A DNA stretch of 6,470 bases from Microcaldota archaeon (GTDB taxonomy: Archaea > Micrarchaeota > Micrarchaeia > Micrarchaeales > CABMGC01), in NCBI GenBank assembly GCA_021851985.1, contig JAJZOS010000042.1, positions 1 through 6,470 on the forward strand. Direction: 5' to 3'. The notes beneath the pieces are model-generated. The model was not told the DNA's origin and made no database searches. It saw only the letters and a program-made list of their open reading frames with translations. Every line of letters starts with the position of its first letter. Position 1 is the stretch's first letter. The translations under genes were made by a program, and so were the position numbers. Of this stretch, positions 1 through 5,385 are shown in pieces.

Positions 1-384
1 TCGACGCTGAATTATCTTAGGGAACAGTACCAAAGCCAGTATTTTGAAGTAGGGCAGGCGCTCAACGCTGCGTTGGAAACGCTTACAGACCTGAATAATT
101 CCAGGACTACTCTTGAGAGGGCGGATTTTGTAAGCAATAGGGAGTCGCTGATGCCTTTAGGGAGGTACGCATACGTCAACGCCAAGCTCGCAGATGTGAA
201 TTCTTTGATAGTCAGCGTAGGTGCGAATTATTTCTTAGAATATAATATAGATGAGGCAAAGGGGTTTATAAGCAAGTTACTGGACAGGCAAACCAAATTC
301 ATAAACCAGCTTATGAAGAGCAAGGGCGAACTGGAAAACGCATTGATTGATGTCACTGCAAGGCTCGATAGATTAACAGAGTAA
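1..384 (+). CDS. pfdA: Prefoldin alpha subunit, 5'-truncated by window edge
   Basis: Prefoldin (GimC) is a hexamer of two alpha and four beta subunits that holds unfolded proteins with its coiled-coil tentacles and passes them to the group II chaperonin in the cytosol. The frame is open from base 1 to the TAA at 382-384, giving 127 residues; an internal TTG at 73 is not the real start. Visible layout: an N-terminal helix (about residues 1-43), a beta-hairpin region (about 50-82) with the family-typical patterns MPLGRYAYV and VSVGANYFLEY, and a C-terminal coiled-coil helix (about 84-127) rich in K, E, L and I. Archaeal alpha subunits are about 140-150 residues, so roughly 15-25 N-terminal residues lie outside the window. 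The stop is 2 bases before ftsY, so the two are almost surely cotranscribed, an arrangement common in archaea. The alpha rather than beta assignment rests on the double hairpin region and the ftsY neighbour. Confidence 0.9.
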   Translation, partial: STLNYLREQYQSQYFEVGQALNAALETLTDLNNSRTTLERADFVSNRESLMPLGRYAYVNAKLADVNSLIVSVGANYFLEYNIDEAKGFISKLLDRQTKFINQLMKSKGELENALIDVTARLDRLTE

Positions 385-386
385 GT

Positions 387-1562
387 GTGTCCATGTTTGA
401 TGAATTGAAAAAAAGGCTCTCCAGCGCAATAAAGGGCATAGTCAGAAAGGAAGAGGAGGAGATAGAAAAACCTCTGAAAAAGGAAGATGATGCAGGCAGG
501 GAAGCGCCAAAACAGGATAAGGTTGATGCAGCACGTGACGCCCATGCAGAAGATGCAATTGAAGCTGAAGAGACCGCATACGCTGATGCACATGAAGAAA
601 ATGCCGCAGCAGGGCATCGTTCTGAGCAAGCAGGAAAAGGCAGGGAAGATGCGATAAGATTCTCGCTCGGCACTAGGATAAAGAGCAAGGTGCTTAGATC
701 AGTAGCGCTCAACAATGATGATATAGCGCATTTCCTTGAAGCGCTTCAGGTATCGATGCTTGAATCTGATGTAGCATATGATACAACTGAAAAATTCATA
801 GGCACACTTGACAGAAAACTGCATTCGCTCAGATTCGATTCAAATAATTTATCTGGAGGCATGATAGGCGCAGTACGCGAATCGCTTCTTGGCGTACTGA
901 ACACCAATAAAGGCAATATAAATCTCAATGGACTGATAAACGCTTCGGTAAAGGAGGGCAAAACGCCCGTAAGGATTCTTTTTCTTGGACCTAATGGCGC
1001 AGGGAAAACGACAATGATTGCAAAGCTGGCGCACATGCTGAAATCAAATGGAATAAGCTGTGTCATGTCGGCAAGCGACACATTTAGGGCGGCTGCCATA
1101 GAGCAGACAGAGTTCCATGCAAATAAGGTGGGGGTGCCGGTAATAAAAGGAAGTTATGGCGCAGATCCTGCGAGCGTAGCCTTTGACGCAATAGCATATG
1201 CAAAATCGCATAGGATAAGCGTGGTATTGATAGACACTGCAGGCAGGCAGGAGACAAACAAGAACCTGATTAGCGAGATACAAAAGATATCCAGGATCAC
1301 CAAGCCTGACGCAACCATATTTATAGGCGAGAGCACTTCAGGCAACAGGATAGCAGAACAGATAAAAGAGTTCAGCAAATCGGTAAAGATAGATGGGATC
1401 ATATTGACAAAACTAGATTGCGACGCCAAAGGAGGAAGCGCGATATCGATATCAGACATAACGGGCATACCGATACTCTTCTTCGGCACAGGCGAATCAT
1501 ATGATGCATTGGTAGAATACAGGCCAGAATTTATAGCCGATGCGGTGCTGCCCAATAATTGA
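387..1562 (+). CDS. ftsY: Signal recognition particle receptor FtsY
   Basis: FtsY is the GTPase receptor that docks SRP-ribosome complexes at the cytoplasmic membrane and hands nascent membrane and secreted proteins to the Sec translocon. Of 391 residues, about 1-88 form a charged Ala/Glu/Asp-rich A region, about 90-185 the helical N domain, and about 195-390 the G domain. Visible GTPase elements: P-loop GPNGAGKTT (201-209), DTFRAAA (231-237), DTAGR (283-287), TKLD (341-344) with the archaeal-style DAKGG after it, and the closing GTGE (367-370). The closing-loop motif usually written D-x-x-x-G-N reads GESTSGN (314-320), with Glu for Asp. The start is GTG 387; ATG 393, two codons in, is equally possible, and no clear ribosome site separates them. 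The gene follows pfdA by 2 bases and ends 2 bases from the convergent tRNA. Identity is firm; it is FtsY rather than SRP54 because it has the acidic A region and no C-terminal Met-rich M domain. Confidence 0.97.
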   Translation: MSMFDELKKRLSSAIKGIVRKEEEEIEKPLKKEDDAGREAPKQDKVDAARDAHAEDAIEAEETAYADAHEENAAAGHRSEQAGKGREDAIRFSLGTRIKSKVLRSVALNNDDIAHFLEALQVSMLESDVAYDTTEKFIGTLDRKLHSLRFDSNNLSGGMIGAVRESLLGVLNTNKGNINLNGLINASVKEGKTPVRILFLGPNGAGKTTMIAKLAHMLKSNGISCVMSASDTFRAAAIEQTEFHANKVGVPVIKGSYGADPASVAFDAIAYAKSHRISVVLIDTAGRQETNKNLISEIQKISRITKPDATIFIGESTSGNRIAEQIKEFSKSVKIDGIILTKLDCDAKGGSAISISDITGIPILFFGTGESYDALVEYRPEFIADAVLPNN

Positions 1563-1564
1563 AT

Positions 1565-1663
1565 CGCCAGGGTTGGGATTTGAACCCAAACTTCCTTTCG
1601 GAAACCAGATCTCGAGTTTCGCCTAATTAAAACTGGCGCGTTACCGGTTTCTGCCACCCTGGC
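1565..1663 (-). tRNA. tRNA-Ser(CGA), intron-containing
   Basis: Read on the minus strand this folds as a class II tRNA. The acceptor is GCCAGGG (1663-1657) pairing with CCCTGGC (1572-1566), then discriminator G at 1565. Next come TG at positions 8-9, a short D arm with GG in the loop, a long variable arm (TTCC-GAAA-GGAA), and a T arm TTGGG-TTCAAAT-CCCAA. The anticodon stem closes only if 15 bases (1618-1632) are removed, which gives CCAGA-CTCGAGA-TCTGG: a 5-bp stem and a 7-base loop with anticodon CGA. CGA, the long variable arm, the 3-bp-type D stem with G13/A22 and G73 all agree with serine. The mature length would be 84 bases with no encoded CCA. The D stem has an A12-C23 mismatch. The 3' end is 2 bases from the convergent ftsY stop, so its terminator must lie inside ftsY. 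Leu(UAA) from an intron at 37/38 fits worse. Confidence 0.9.
1618..1632 (-). other. Non-canonical 15-base tRNA intron (30/31)
   Basis: Removal of TTTTAATTAGGCGAA is required to restore the anticodon stem, and places the intron between positions 30 and 31, inside the stem rather than at 37/38. It independently fits a bulge-helix-bulge cut rule. Exon bases 25-28 (CGCC) pair with GGCG near the intron's 3' end. The base triplets beyond that helix are AG|T and AA|A, and cutting after the second base of each gives exactly these boundaries. The flanking helices are very weak (about one pair each), so this would be a relaxed motif. Boundaries are inferred, not observed. Confidence 0.75.
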
Positions 1664-1696
1664 ATAAAAAAGCAATAAAAGATAGAGTTAAGAAAA

Positions 1697-1706
1697 CATA
1701 TAAAAG
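1697..1706 (-). promoter_or_regulatory. TATA-like element for tRNA-Ser
   Basis: On the minus strand this reads CTTTTATATG, an archaeal TATA-box-like string centred about 38 bases before the first base of the tRNA. With initiation about 25 bases downstream, the precursor would carry a leader of roughly 12 bases for RNase P to remove. On the plus strand the same bases read CATATAAAAG, so they could also serve the glycosyltransferase unit. Confidence 0.45.
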
Positions 1707-1717
1707 TAATGATTGAT

Positions 1718-1725
1718 TATAAATA
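1718..1725 (+). promoter_or_regulatory. TATA box of the glycosyltransferase unit
   Basis: TATAAATA is a near-perfect archaeal TATA box. Initiation about 25 bases on would fall near 1743-1748, right at the ATG of the short leader ORF, leaving about 25-30 bases of 5' leader before the glycosyltransferase start. The position is inferred from spacing alone. Confidence 0.5.
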
Positions 1726-1742
1726 TTTGCGGGTCGTAGATA

Positions 1743-1775
1743 ATGGAATATACGTTTGACAGGGCATTTAGATGA
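1743..1775 (+). CDS. Possible 10-codon leader ORF (uORF)
   Basis: ATG at 1743 opens a reading frame coding MEYTFDRAFR, which stops at TGA 1773-1775. That stop overlaps the glycosyltransferase ATG (1772-1774) as ATGA, the usual geometry for translational coupling. The TATA box at 1718-1725 would place initiation at or near this ATG, so it might be read as a leaderless mRNA start. The glycosyltransferase itself has no obvious ribosome-binding site. Short ORFs of this size arise by chance, and nothing else supports translation. Confidence 0.3.
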   Translation: MEYTFDRAFR

Positions 1776-3319
1776 AAGACAAATTCTTCGGGGATGGTTT
1801 TAGCATTAGGGTAATTACCGTATTCCTATTTATATTGCTATCCGCTGCAGGCCTTGCCTTTTCGTTTTACCTGTTTTCAGTAGCCAATACTACATATATA
1901 TGGGCCATAGCGCTGGGCTTCTTCTTGCTGTCGCTTCTTTCAGGATTTTTCAACGTCTCTGCATCCATATTATATTACAGGTCTTACTTCTATGGCATAT
2001 ACCTTGAGAGGATTAAAAAGGGCTTAAAGCCGCTTACAAATTTACCAACAGTAGCAGTAGTCGTGGCCGTTTATAATGAAGACGTAACTAGGGTAAAGAA
2101 TACGTTGTTGGGATTGAAAAAAATGAATTACCCAGAAGACAAGATAAAATTTTACCTCCTTGATGATTCCACAAAGGAAAACGGCATAAATAAACTGTCA
2201 AAATTCTCGCGCGAAAACAAGATAGAGTATATACATAGGAGCGCAAGGAATGGATTCAAGGCTGGCGCCCTAAACAACATGCTCAGCAAGTCTGGCGAGG
2301 AGTTCATTGCTATATTCGATTATGATGAAACGCTAACAAATCCTGATTTTCTTATGGACACCCTACCGTACTTCCAAGATCCAAAGTTGGCTTATATACA
2401 GACTGAAAAGACACATAGGAAAGGAAATCTATTCTCTGATTCGGTAAAGATGTTCGACGCCTTTTTCTTCAAATTTATAGAACCGGCAAGGGCGTTGAAC
2501 AATACTGCAATCTTTGCAGGTTCATGCGGTATAATAAGGAGGAAGGCACTCGAGGCAACAAAGGGTTTCCCAGAATACATTATAGAGGATACATTCTTCA
2601 GCTTTGAATCGGACAGGATGCACTACAAAAGCCTTTACATACCAAAGGTTTATGCATTAGGCAAACCTATAAAAAAATTTACAGAATTGATAAAGCAGCA
2701 ATGGCGCTACAACTACGGCGATACCCAGTTCATAAGCTACTTCTTCAAACGGAGGAAGAGCTTAAGGCGTTCGCCTCTGTCCCATATGGATTATATCGTC
2801 CACGGGTTTGGATTGAATTACATCTCGGTGACACTCATACTTTTTACTATAATATCAATATTCATAGTATTTTCATCGGTGCCATTCGTAAATTTGACCG
2901 TGCACCAAATCCTTCAGGCCAAATATCTTAGCACTGACTTAGAGATATTCGGAACGATGTCATTAATCCTGTCATTTTTCATACCGGTAGTGCTTACGAA
3001 GATATACTTCCATTCTGTCAAAAAAGGTTTTATGCTCTTTGGGCTTAATTTTGCCCTTGCATTCGTCAGGATGAAGGCTGCAGTAGCTGCTATATTAAGG
3101 ATGAATCCAACGGTGCACTGGAATAGGCAAAGATCATCGATGAAGAAAAACATACTGTTTTCGATAATGAATACAAAATTGGAGCTGACGTTCGCTGGAG
3201 CAATATTTGTATTGAGTTATTTTGCAATAATCACGGCACACCTGACTGGGGGAGTATGGCTGATGTGGTATGGCATAATGTACCTTTTCACCACAATATT
3301 TTTGTACAAATACGGTTGA
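1772..3319 (+). CDS. Membrane-bound processive family-2 glycosyltransferase
   Basis: This 515-residue protein resembles cellulose/chitin/hyaluronan-synthase-type GT2 enzymes, which polymerise sugars from nucleotide sugars on the cytoplasmic face and often export the chain. Two N-terminal membrane segments (about 14-36 and 43-66) precede a cytoplasmic GT-A domain (about 90-330). Visible motifs: VAVYNE (98-103), DDS (131-133), NGFKAGALN (160-168), DYD in the DxD place (183-185), ED of the TED-type catalytic motif (272-273), and QQWRY (309-313) at the QxxRW acceptor site. About five further membrane segments follow (roughly 348-372, 394-413, 418-440, 470-490, 493-512). The DxD motif has Tyr in the middle, and the last residue of QxxRW is Tyr. 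The start ATG overlaps the stop of a 10-codon leader ORF; no in-frame alternative upstream is apparent. It is followed 4 bases later by the DUF424 gene. The product (cell-surface polysaccharide or glycan) cannot be told from sequence. Confidence 0.88.
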   Translation: MKDKFFGDGFSIRVITVFLFILLSAAGLAFSFYLFSVANTTYIWAIALGFFLLSLLSGFFNVSASILYYRSYFYGIYLERIKKGLKPLTNLPTVAVVVAVYNEDVTRVKNTLLGLKKMNYPEDKIKFYLLDDSTKENGINKLSKFSRENKIEYIHRSARNGFKAGALNNMLSKSGEEFIAIFDYDETLTNPDFLMDTLPYFQDPKLAYIQTEKTHRKGNLFSDSVKMFDAFFFKFIEPARALNNTAIFAGSCGIIRRKALEATKGFPEYIIEDTFFSFESDRMHYKSLYIPKVYALGKPIKKFTELIKQQWRYNYGDTQFISYFFKRRKSLRRSPLSHMDYIVHGFGLNYISVTLILFTIISIFIVFSSVPFVNLTVHQILQAKYLSTDLEIFGTMSLILSFFIPVVLTKIYFHSVKKGFMLFGLNFALAFVRMKAAVAAILRMNPTVHWNRQRSSMKKNILFSIMNTKLELTFAGAIFVLSYFAIITAHLTGGVWLMWYGIMYLFTTIFLYKYG

Positions 3320-3323
3320 TACG

Positions 3324-3638
3324 ATGATATACGTAAAGATGCATGAATCAGATGATGGCGATATACTTGCGATGTGTGATGAATCGTTGATAGATAAAAC
3401 ATTGAGTGAGGGTGAAATGTTTATAGATGTAAAAGGGTATTCTGATTTTTATACTGGGGAACTGGTGGATGCGACAAACTATGAACTGCCGAGACTGGAT
3501 GAGGTTATATCGTTTAATATAATAGGCGAGGAATCAGTAGGATTTTGCGTTAGGAATTCAATAATAGACATAGATAACGTTAAGGTTATAGAGGGAGTGC
3601 CTTTTGCGCATGCATATAAGGTCGACAAACCCAAATGA
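3324..3638 (+). CDS. DUF424 family protein
   Basis: A 104-residue protein matching the archaeal DUF424 family (Pfam PF04242), a small soluble fold of unknown function found widely in archaea. Family-typical stretches are the N-terminal YVKMHES (3-9), CDESLIDKTLSEGE (18-31), the FYTGELVD segment (42-49), NIIGEESVGF (65-74) and the C-terminal VIEGVPFAHAY (88-98). Its length is normal for the family. It starts 4 bases after the glycosyltransferase stop, so it is probably cotranscribed, but a functional link is not implied. Its stop lies one base from the convergent nac stop. There are no membrane segments or signal peptide. The family is often guessed to be tied to translation or RNA; nothing in this sequence proves that. 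Confidence 0.85.
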   Translation: MIYVKMHESDDGDILAMCDESLIDKTLSEGEMFIDVKGYSDFYTGELVDATNYELPRLDEVISFNIIGEESVGFCVRNSIIDIDNVKVIEGVPFAHAYKVDKPK

Positions 3639-3639
3639 A

Positions 3640-3990
3640 TTATGCGCTTTGCTCGGATAGTTTCATTATTGCTTCCGCTATGTCGCCATTTGCAGATTCA
3701 AGTGCTTCCTTTGCTTTTGCATAATCGCGTATGCCTGATTTTTCCATGACCATTTTTATGTCGTCTTCGGACACATCTATTTTCACTTCATTCTGGTTTT
3801 CCGATATGTTGCCCGATATCTGGAAGCTTATAGAACCCTGGGCGTCGATTTGCAGTATCTGCGGCTCTGAGACTATTATATCCTTGTCCGGGCATTTTAT
3901 GATTACTTCGCTGGCTTCTATCTCTGACGATTTTATGCCCATTTTTGCCATCATGTTTTTCAATGTCCTGGGATCTATGTTTGGCATCAT
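3640..3990 (-). CDS. nac: Nascent polypeptide-associated complex protein (archaeal NAC)
   Basis: Archaeal NAC is a homodimer that binds at the ribosome exit and contacts emerging chains, related to the eukaryotic NAC alpha subunit. The 116 residues show the expected plan: a basic N-terminal ribosome-contact helix (about 4-22, PNIDPRTLKNMMAKMGIK), a six-strand NAC beta domain (about 23-62, including VIIKCPDKDIIVSEPQILQI), a short linker, and a C-terminal UBA domain (about 76-115) with IRDYAKAKEALESANGDIAEAI. Length and domain order are normal. Two consecutive ATG codons (3990 and 3987) compete as the start; GTGA about 10 bases upstream may serve as a weak ribosome site. It is divergent from the GrpB gene, sharing its AT-rich promoter region, and convergent with DUF424 with a one-base gap. 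It is functionally related to the nearby SRP receptor and prefoldin genes but is transcribed separately. Confidence 0.93.
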   Translation of the reverse strand: MMPNIDPRTLKNMMAKMGIKSSEIEASEVIIKCPDKDIIVSEPQILQIDAQGSISFQISGNISENQNEVKIDVSEDDIKMVMEKSGIRDYAKAKEALESANGDIAEAIMKLSEQSA

Positions 3991-4020
3991 CCAATCACTT
4001 AATTACCATCTAACTGCATC

Positions 4021-4032
4021 TTATATTTATAA
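4021..4032. promoter_or_regulatory. Shared bidirectional TATA element (nac / grpB)
   Basis: TTATATTTATAA is nearly its own reverse complement. Read on the minus strand it contains TATAAATA (4031-4024), placing initiation about 4002 and a leader of about 12 bases for nac. Read on the plus strand initiation would fall near 4051, about 8 bases before the GrpB-family ATG at 4059. It is the only TATA-like site in the 68-base gap, so one element probably serves both genes. Confidence 0.5.
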
Positions 4033-4058
4033 TGCTTTCTTAAAATTATTATGATGCA

Positions 4059-4592
4059 ATGAACCATAGGCGAATTATAGGAAGAAAGAAATATGTGTTC
4101 AAAAAATACAGCAACATATATAGTTTAGCGTTTAAAATCGAGCGGCGCAGGCTGCTCACTGGAATGCGCGGCTTGGATATAATGATAGAGCACGTAGGAA
4201 GCACTGCAGTACGCGGCTTGGGGGGAAAAAACATATTAGACATATTAGTAGGAATAAGAAGCGGAAGACGGGAGAGCATAAAAAGAAAAATAATAGAGTT
4301 ACACTACGATTTTATAGAAACAAGTGGCAATGCAAGAAGGCTGTTTTTTGTCAGGGATGCCAAATACTCTGGAAAGGATATAAGGATGCATCTCCATCTG
4401 GTCAAATTCAATGGATATGAATGGAAGCAGAAGACATTATTCAGGGATTACTTGAAGAGGCACAGGAATGCAATGCTTGAATATGAAGACGTAAAGAAAA
4501 GGGCAGCAATGTTGGCTAAAGGCGATAAAGAAGCTTACATGAAGCTTAAGGAACGCTTCATAAACAGCACCATGAAGCGAGCTATGCGCTAG
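4059..4592 (+). CDS. GrpB / UPF0157 family protein (nucleotidyltransferase fold)
   Basis: A 177-residue protein with the GrpB-domain signature, of the length usual for that family. The key stretch is IEHVGSTAVRGLGGKNILDILV (43-64): the Gly-Ser of the nucleotidyltransferase-like fold at 47-48 and the Asp of the DI pair at 61. A downstream HLHLV (111-115) matches the conserved His-containing strand. Bacterial members usually read GSTSVPGLAAKPIIDI, so Arg for Pro at 52 and Asn for Pro at 58 are divergent. The N- and C-terminal parts are very basic (many K and R), unusual for this family and suggesting nucleic-acid or nucleotide contact, which is inference. The start ATG has no clear ribosome site and lies about 8 bases from the predicted transcript start. 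GrpB proteins are mostly bacterial and their substrate is not established; the name does not mean GrpE-type function. It is convergent with vapC, 117 bases away. Confidence 0.82.
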   Translation: MNHRRIIGRKKYVFKKYSNIYSLAFKIERRRLLTGMRGLDIMIEHVGSTAVRGLGGKNILDILVGIRSGRRESIKRKIIELHYDFIETSGNARRLFFVRDAKYSGKDIRMHLHLVKFNGYEWKQKTLFRDYLKRHRNAMLEYEDVKKRAAMLAKGDKEAYMKLKERFINSTMKRAMR

Positions 4593-4709
4593 TATTAAGC
4601 ATATATAATGTGAACTCTGCAGACGACAGCAAACGATTATGATTTACAAACAATGTTAGGCAATGGTATCCGATATTGTTTACTATTATTTGTGCAATAT
4701 ACTGCTTAT
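4593..4709. other. Convergent intergenic gap
   Basis: This AT-rich stretch between the GrpB stop and the vapC stop contains no recognisable gene, RNA or stable hairpin. A TATA-like string (CATATATAATG, 4600-4610) is present, but no ORF of credible length follows it on the plus strand. It marks the boundary between the housekeeping-like left part and the accessory-like right part. Confidence 0.4.
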
Positions 4710-5120
4710 TTACAGCGAGCCGACGATTGACATAAGTTCTTTTGTCTTAAGAACTCTAACTCTCTTCTGCGGACCAAAATCATTATCATTGCTCCATATT
4801 ACAGCATCCTCATACAATGCACATGCAAGATACAGCCAATCCTTTGGGTCTGCAATTAGGCTAGCAGCAGGATATAGGAAGGGTTTAAGGCTTTTGTCTG
4901 GCACAAATGTTATCTGAGCAAATACCTTCTGAATCATGTGTAATAGCTCCTCGTCATTCATCCCTGACTTTTCCTTTATTTCTATGATGTGGGCTGCCAG
5001 TTCATCCTTGAGAAATTCTGGGGCAAAAAGTGTAAGTGTGGGGTTGAGAACCAGGCGCCTGGTAGTCGAATCCTTTATCAGGCAGGCAAACAGGATATTC
5101 GCATCAACTGTTACTCTCAT
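4710..5120 (-). CDS. vapC: VapC-type PIN-domain ribonuclease toxin
   Basis: PIN-domain toxins are Mg-dependent RNases that cut tRNA or rRNA and are held inactive by a cognate antitoxin. The 136 residues carry the expected acidic site: D6 in TVDANIL, E40 in FLKDEL, D94 in DPKDWLYLA (with D91 nearby), and D112/D114 in WSNDNDF. Order and spacing agree with an intact PIN fold, and the length is normal. The start ATG (5118-5120) lies within the antitoxin gene, overlapping it by 17 bases in another frame, the arrangement expected for tight translational coupling with antitoxin made first. All catalytic acids are present, so the toxin is probably active. RNA target unknown. Confidence 0.88.
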   Translation of the reverse strand: MRVTVDANILFACLIKDSTTRRLVLNPTLTLFAPEFLKDELAAHIIEIKEKSGMNDEELLHMIQKVFAQITFVPDKSLKPFLYPAASLIADPKDWLYLACALYEDAVIWSNDNDFGPQKRVRVLKTKELMSIVGSL

Positions 5121-5346
5121 CGAGAAGCGCCTTTGCGTGCTTTGCCATGCTCTTCGATACCTTCTTTTCTATAAGTTTCCAGTCCTTCATAGTAAACTTG
5201 CTCTTTTCCGCTAGTTTTTCCAACTCTTTGAAATCGGCAAGTTTCTGCTCTATTATGTTTCTTACGGCACTTGACCATTTAATCGACGGATGTTTTTCCA
5301 TATCTCGCCTAAGTTCTTCACTTACGACTAAAGTTATGTTAGGCAT
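5104..5346 (-). CDS. vapB: VapB-type ribbon-helix-helix antitoxin
   Basis: An 80-residue protein. Residues 3-9 (NITLVVS) form the DNA-binding strand of a ribbon-helix-helix domain, followed by helices at about 10-18 and 24-40 (SSAVRNIIEQKL). The C-terminal half (about 41-80) is a charged, Lys/Glu-rich helix that would wrap the toxin. It directly precedes and overlaps vapC by 17 bases, which is the main reason for the antitoxin call. A perfect palindrome 5 bases before the ATG is a likely autoregulatory operator. The start ATG at 5346 gives the strand right at the N terminus, as in known members, so an earlier start is unlikely. Confidence 0.85.
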   Translation of the reverse strand: MPNITLVVSEELRRDMEKHPSIKWSSAVRNIIEQKLADFKELEKLAEKSKFTMKDWKLIEKKVSKSMAKHAKALLDESNS

Positions 5347-5351
5347 ATAAC

Positions 5352-5368
5352 CACATAATTATTATGTG
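5352..5368. promoter_or_regulatory. Perfect palindromic operator candidate of vapBC
   Basis: CACATAAT-T-ATTATGTG is an 8-bp perfect inverted repeat around one central base, ending 5 bases before the vapB ATG. The predicted transcript start (about 5355, from the TATA element at 5376-5385) falls inside it, so a bound VapB dimer or VapBC complex would block initiation. Such symmetry over 17 bases next to a ribbon-helix-helix gene is what an autorepressor site looks like; binding is inferred. Confidence 0.6.
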
Positions 5369-5375
5369 AATAAAC

Positions 5376-5385
5376 ATATTTAATA
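5376..5385 (-). promoter_or_regulatory. TATA-like element of vapBC
   Basis: On the minus strand this reads TATTAAATAT, about 35 bases before the vapB ATG. Initiation about 25 bases downstream would give a leader of about 9 bases. The TAA stop of the ankyrin-type ORF (5382-5380) lies inside this element, so promoter and ORF end overlap. Confidence 0.45.

Noticed and set aside
73..384. Start of pfdA at TTG 73
   Set aside because: The frame is open back to base 1 and the upstream residues continue the N-terminal coiled coil, so TTG is internal.
1617..1638. AGTTT/AAACT hairpin across the tRNA intron
   Set aside because: Five pairs can form, but cutting by its geometry does not restore a proper anticodon arm; it may be an alternative precursor fold only.
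1565..1663. tRNA-Leu(UAA) with a canonical intron at 37/38
   Set aside because: It would put T at position 37, a T-T mismatch at 31-39, and G as discriminator, where leucine tRNAs normally have A; the Ser(CGA) model pairs fully.
4051..4062. Mini-ORF ATGATGCAATGA overlapping the GrpB start
   Set aside because: Three codons only; probably chance, although the ATGA overlap resembles the one before the glycosyltransferase.
4593..4709. Missing second half of the ankyrin gene on the far side of vapBC
   Set aside because: This AT-rich gap shows no ankyrin-like codons on the minus strand.
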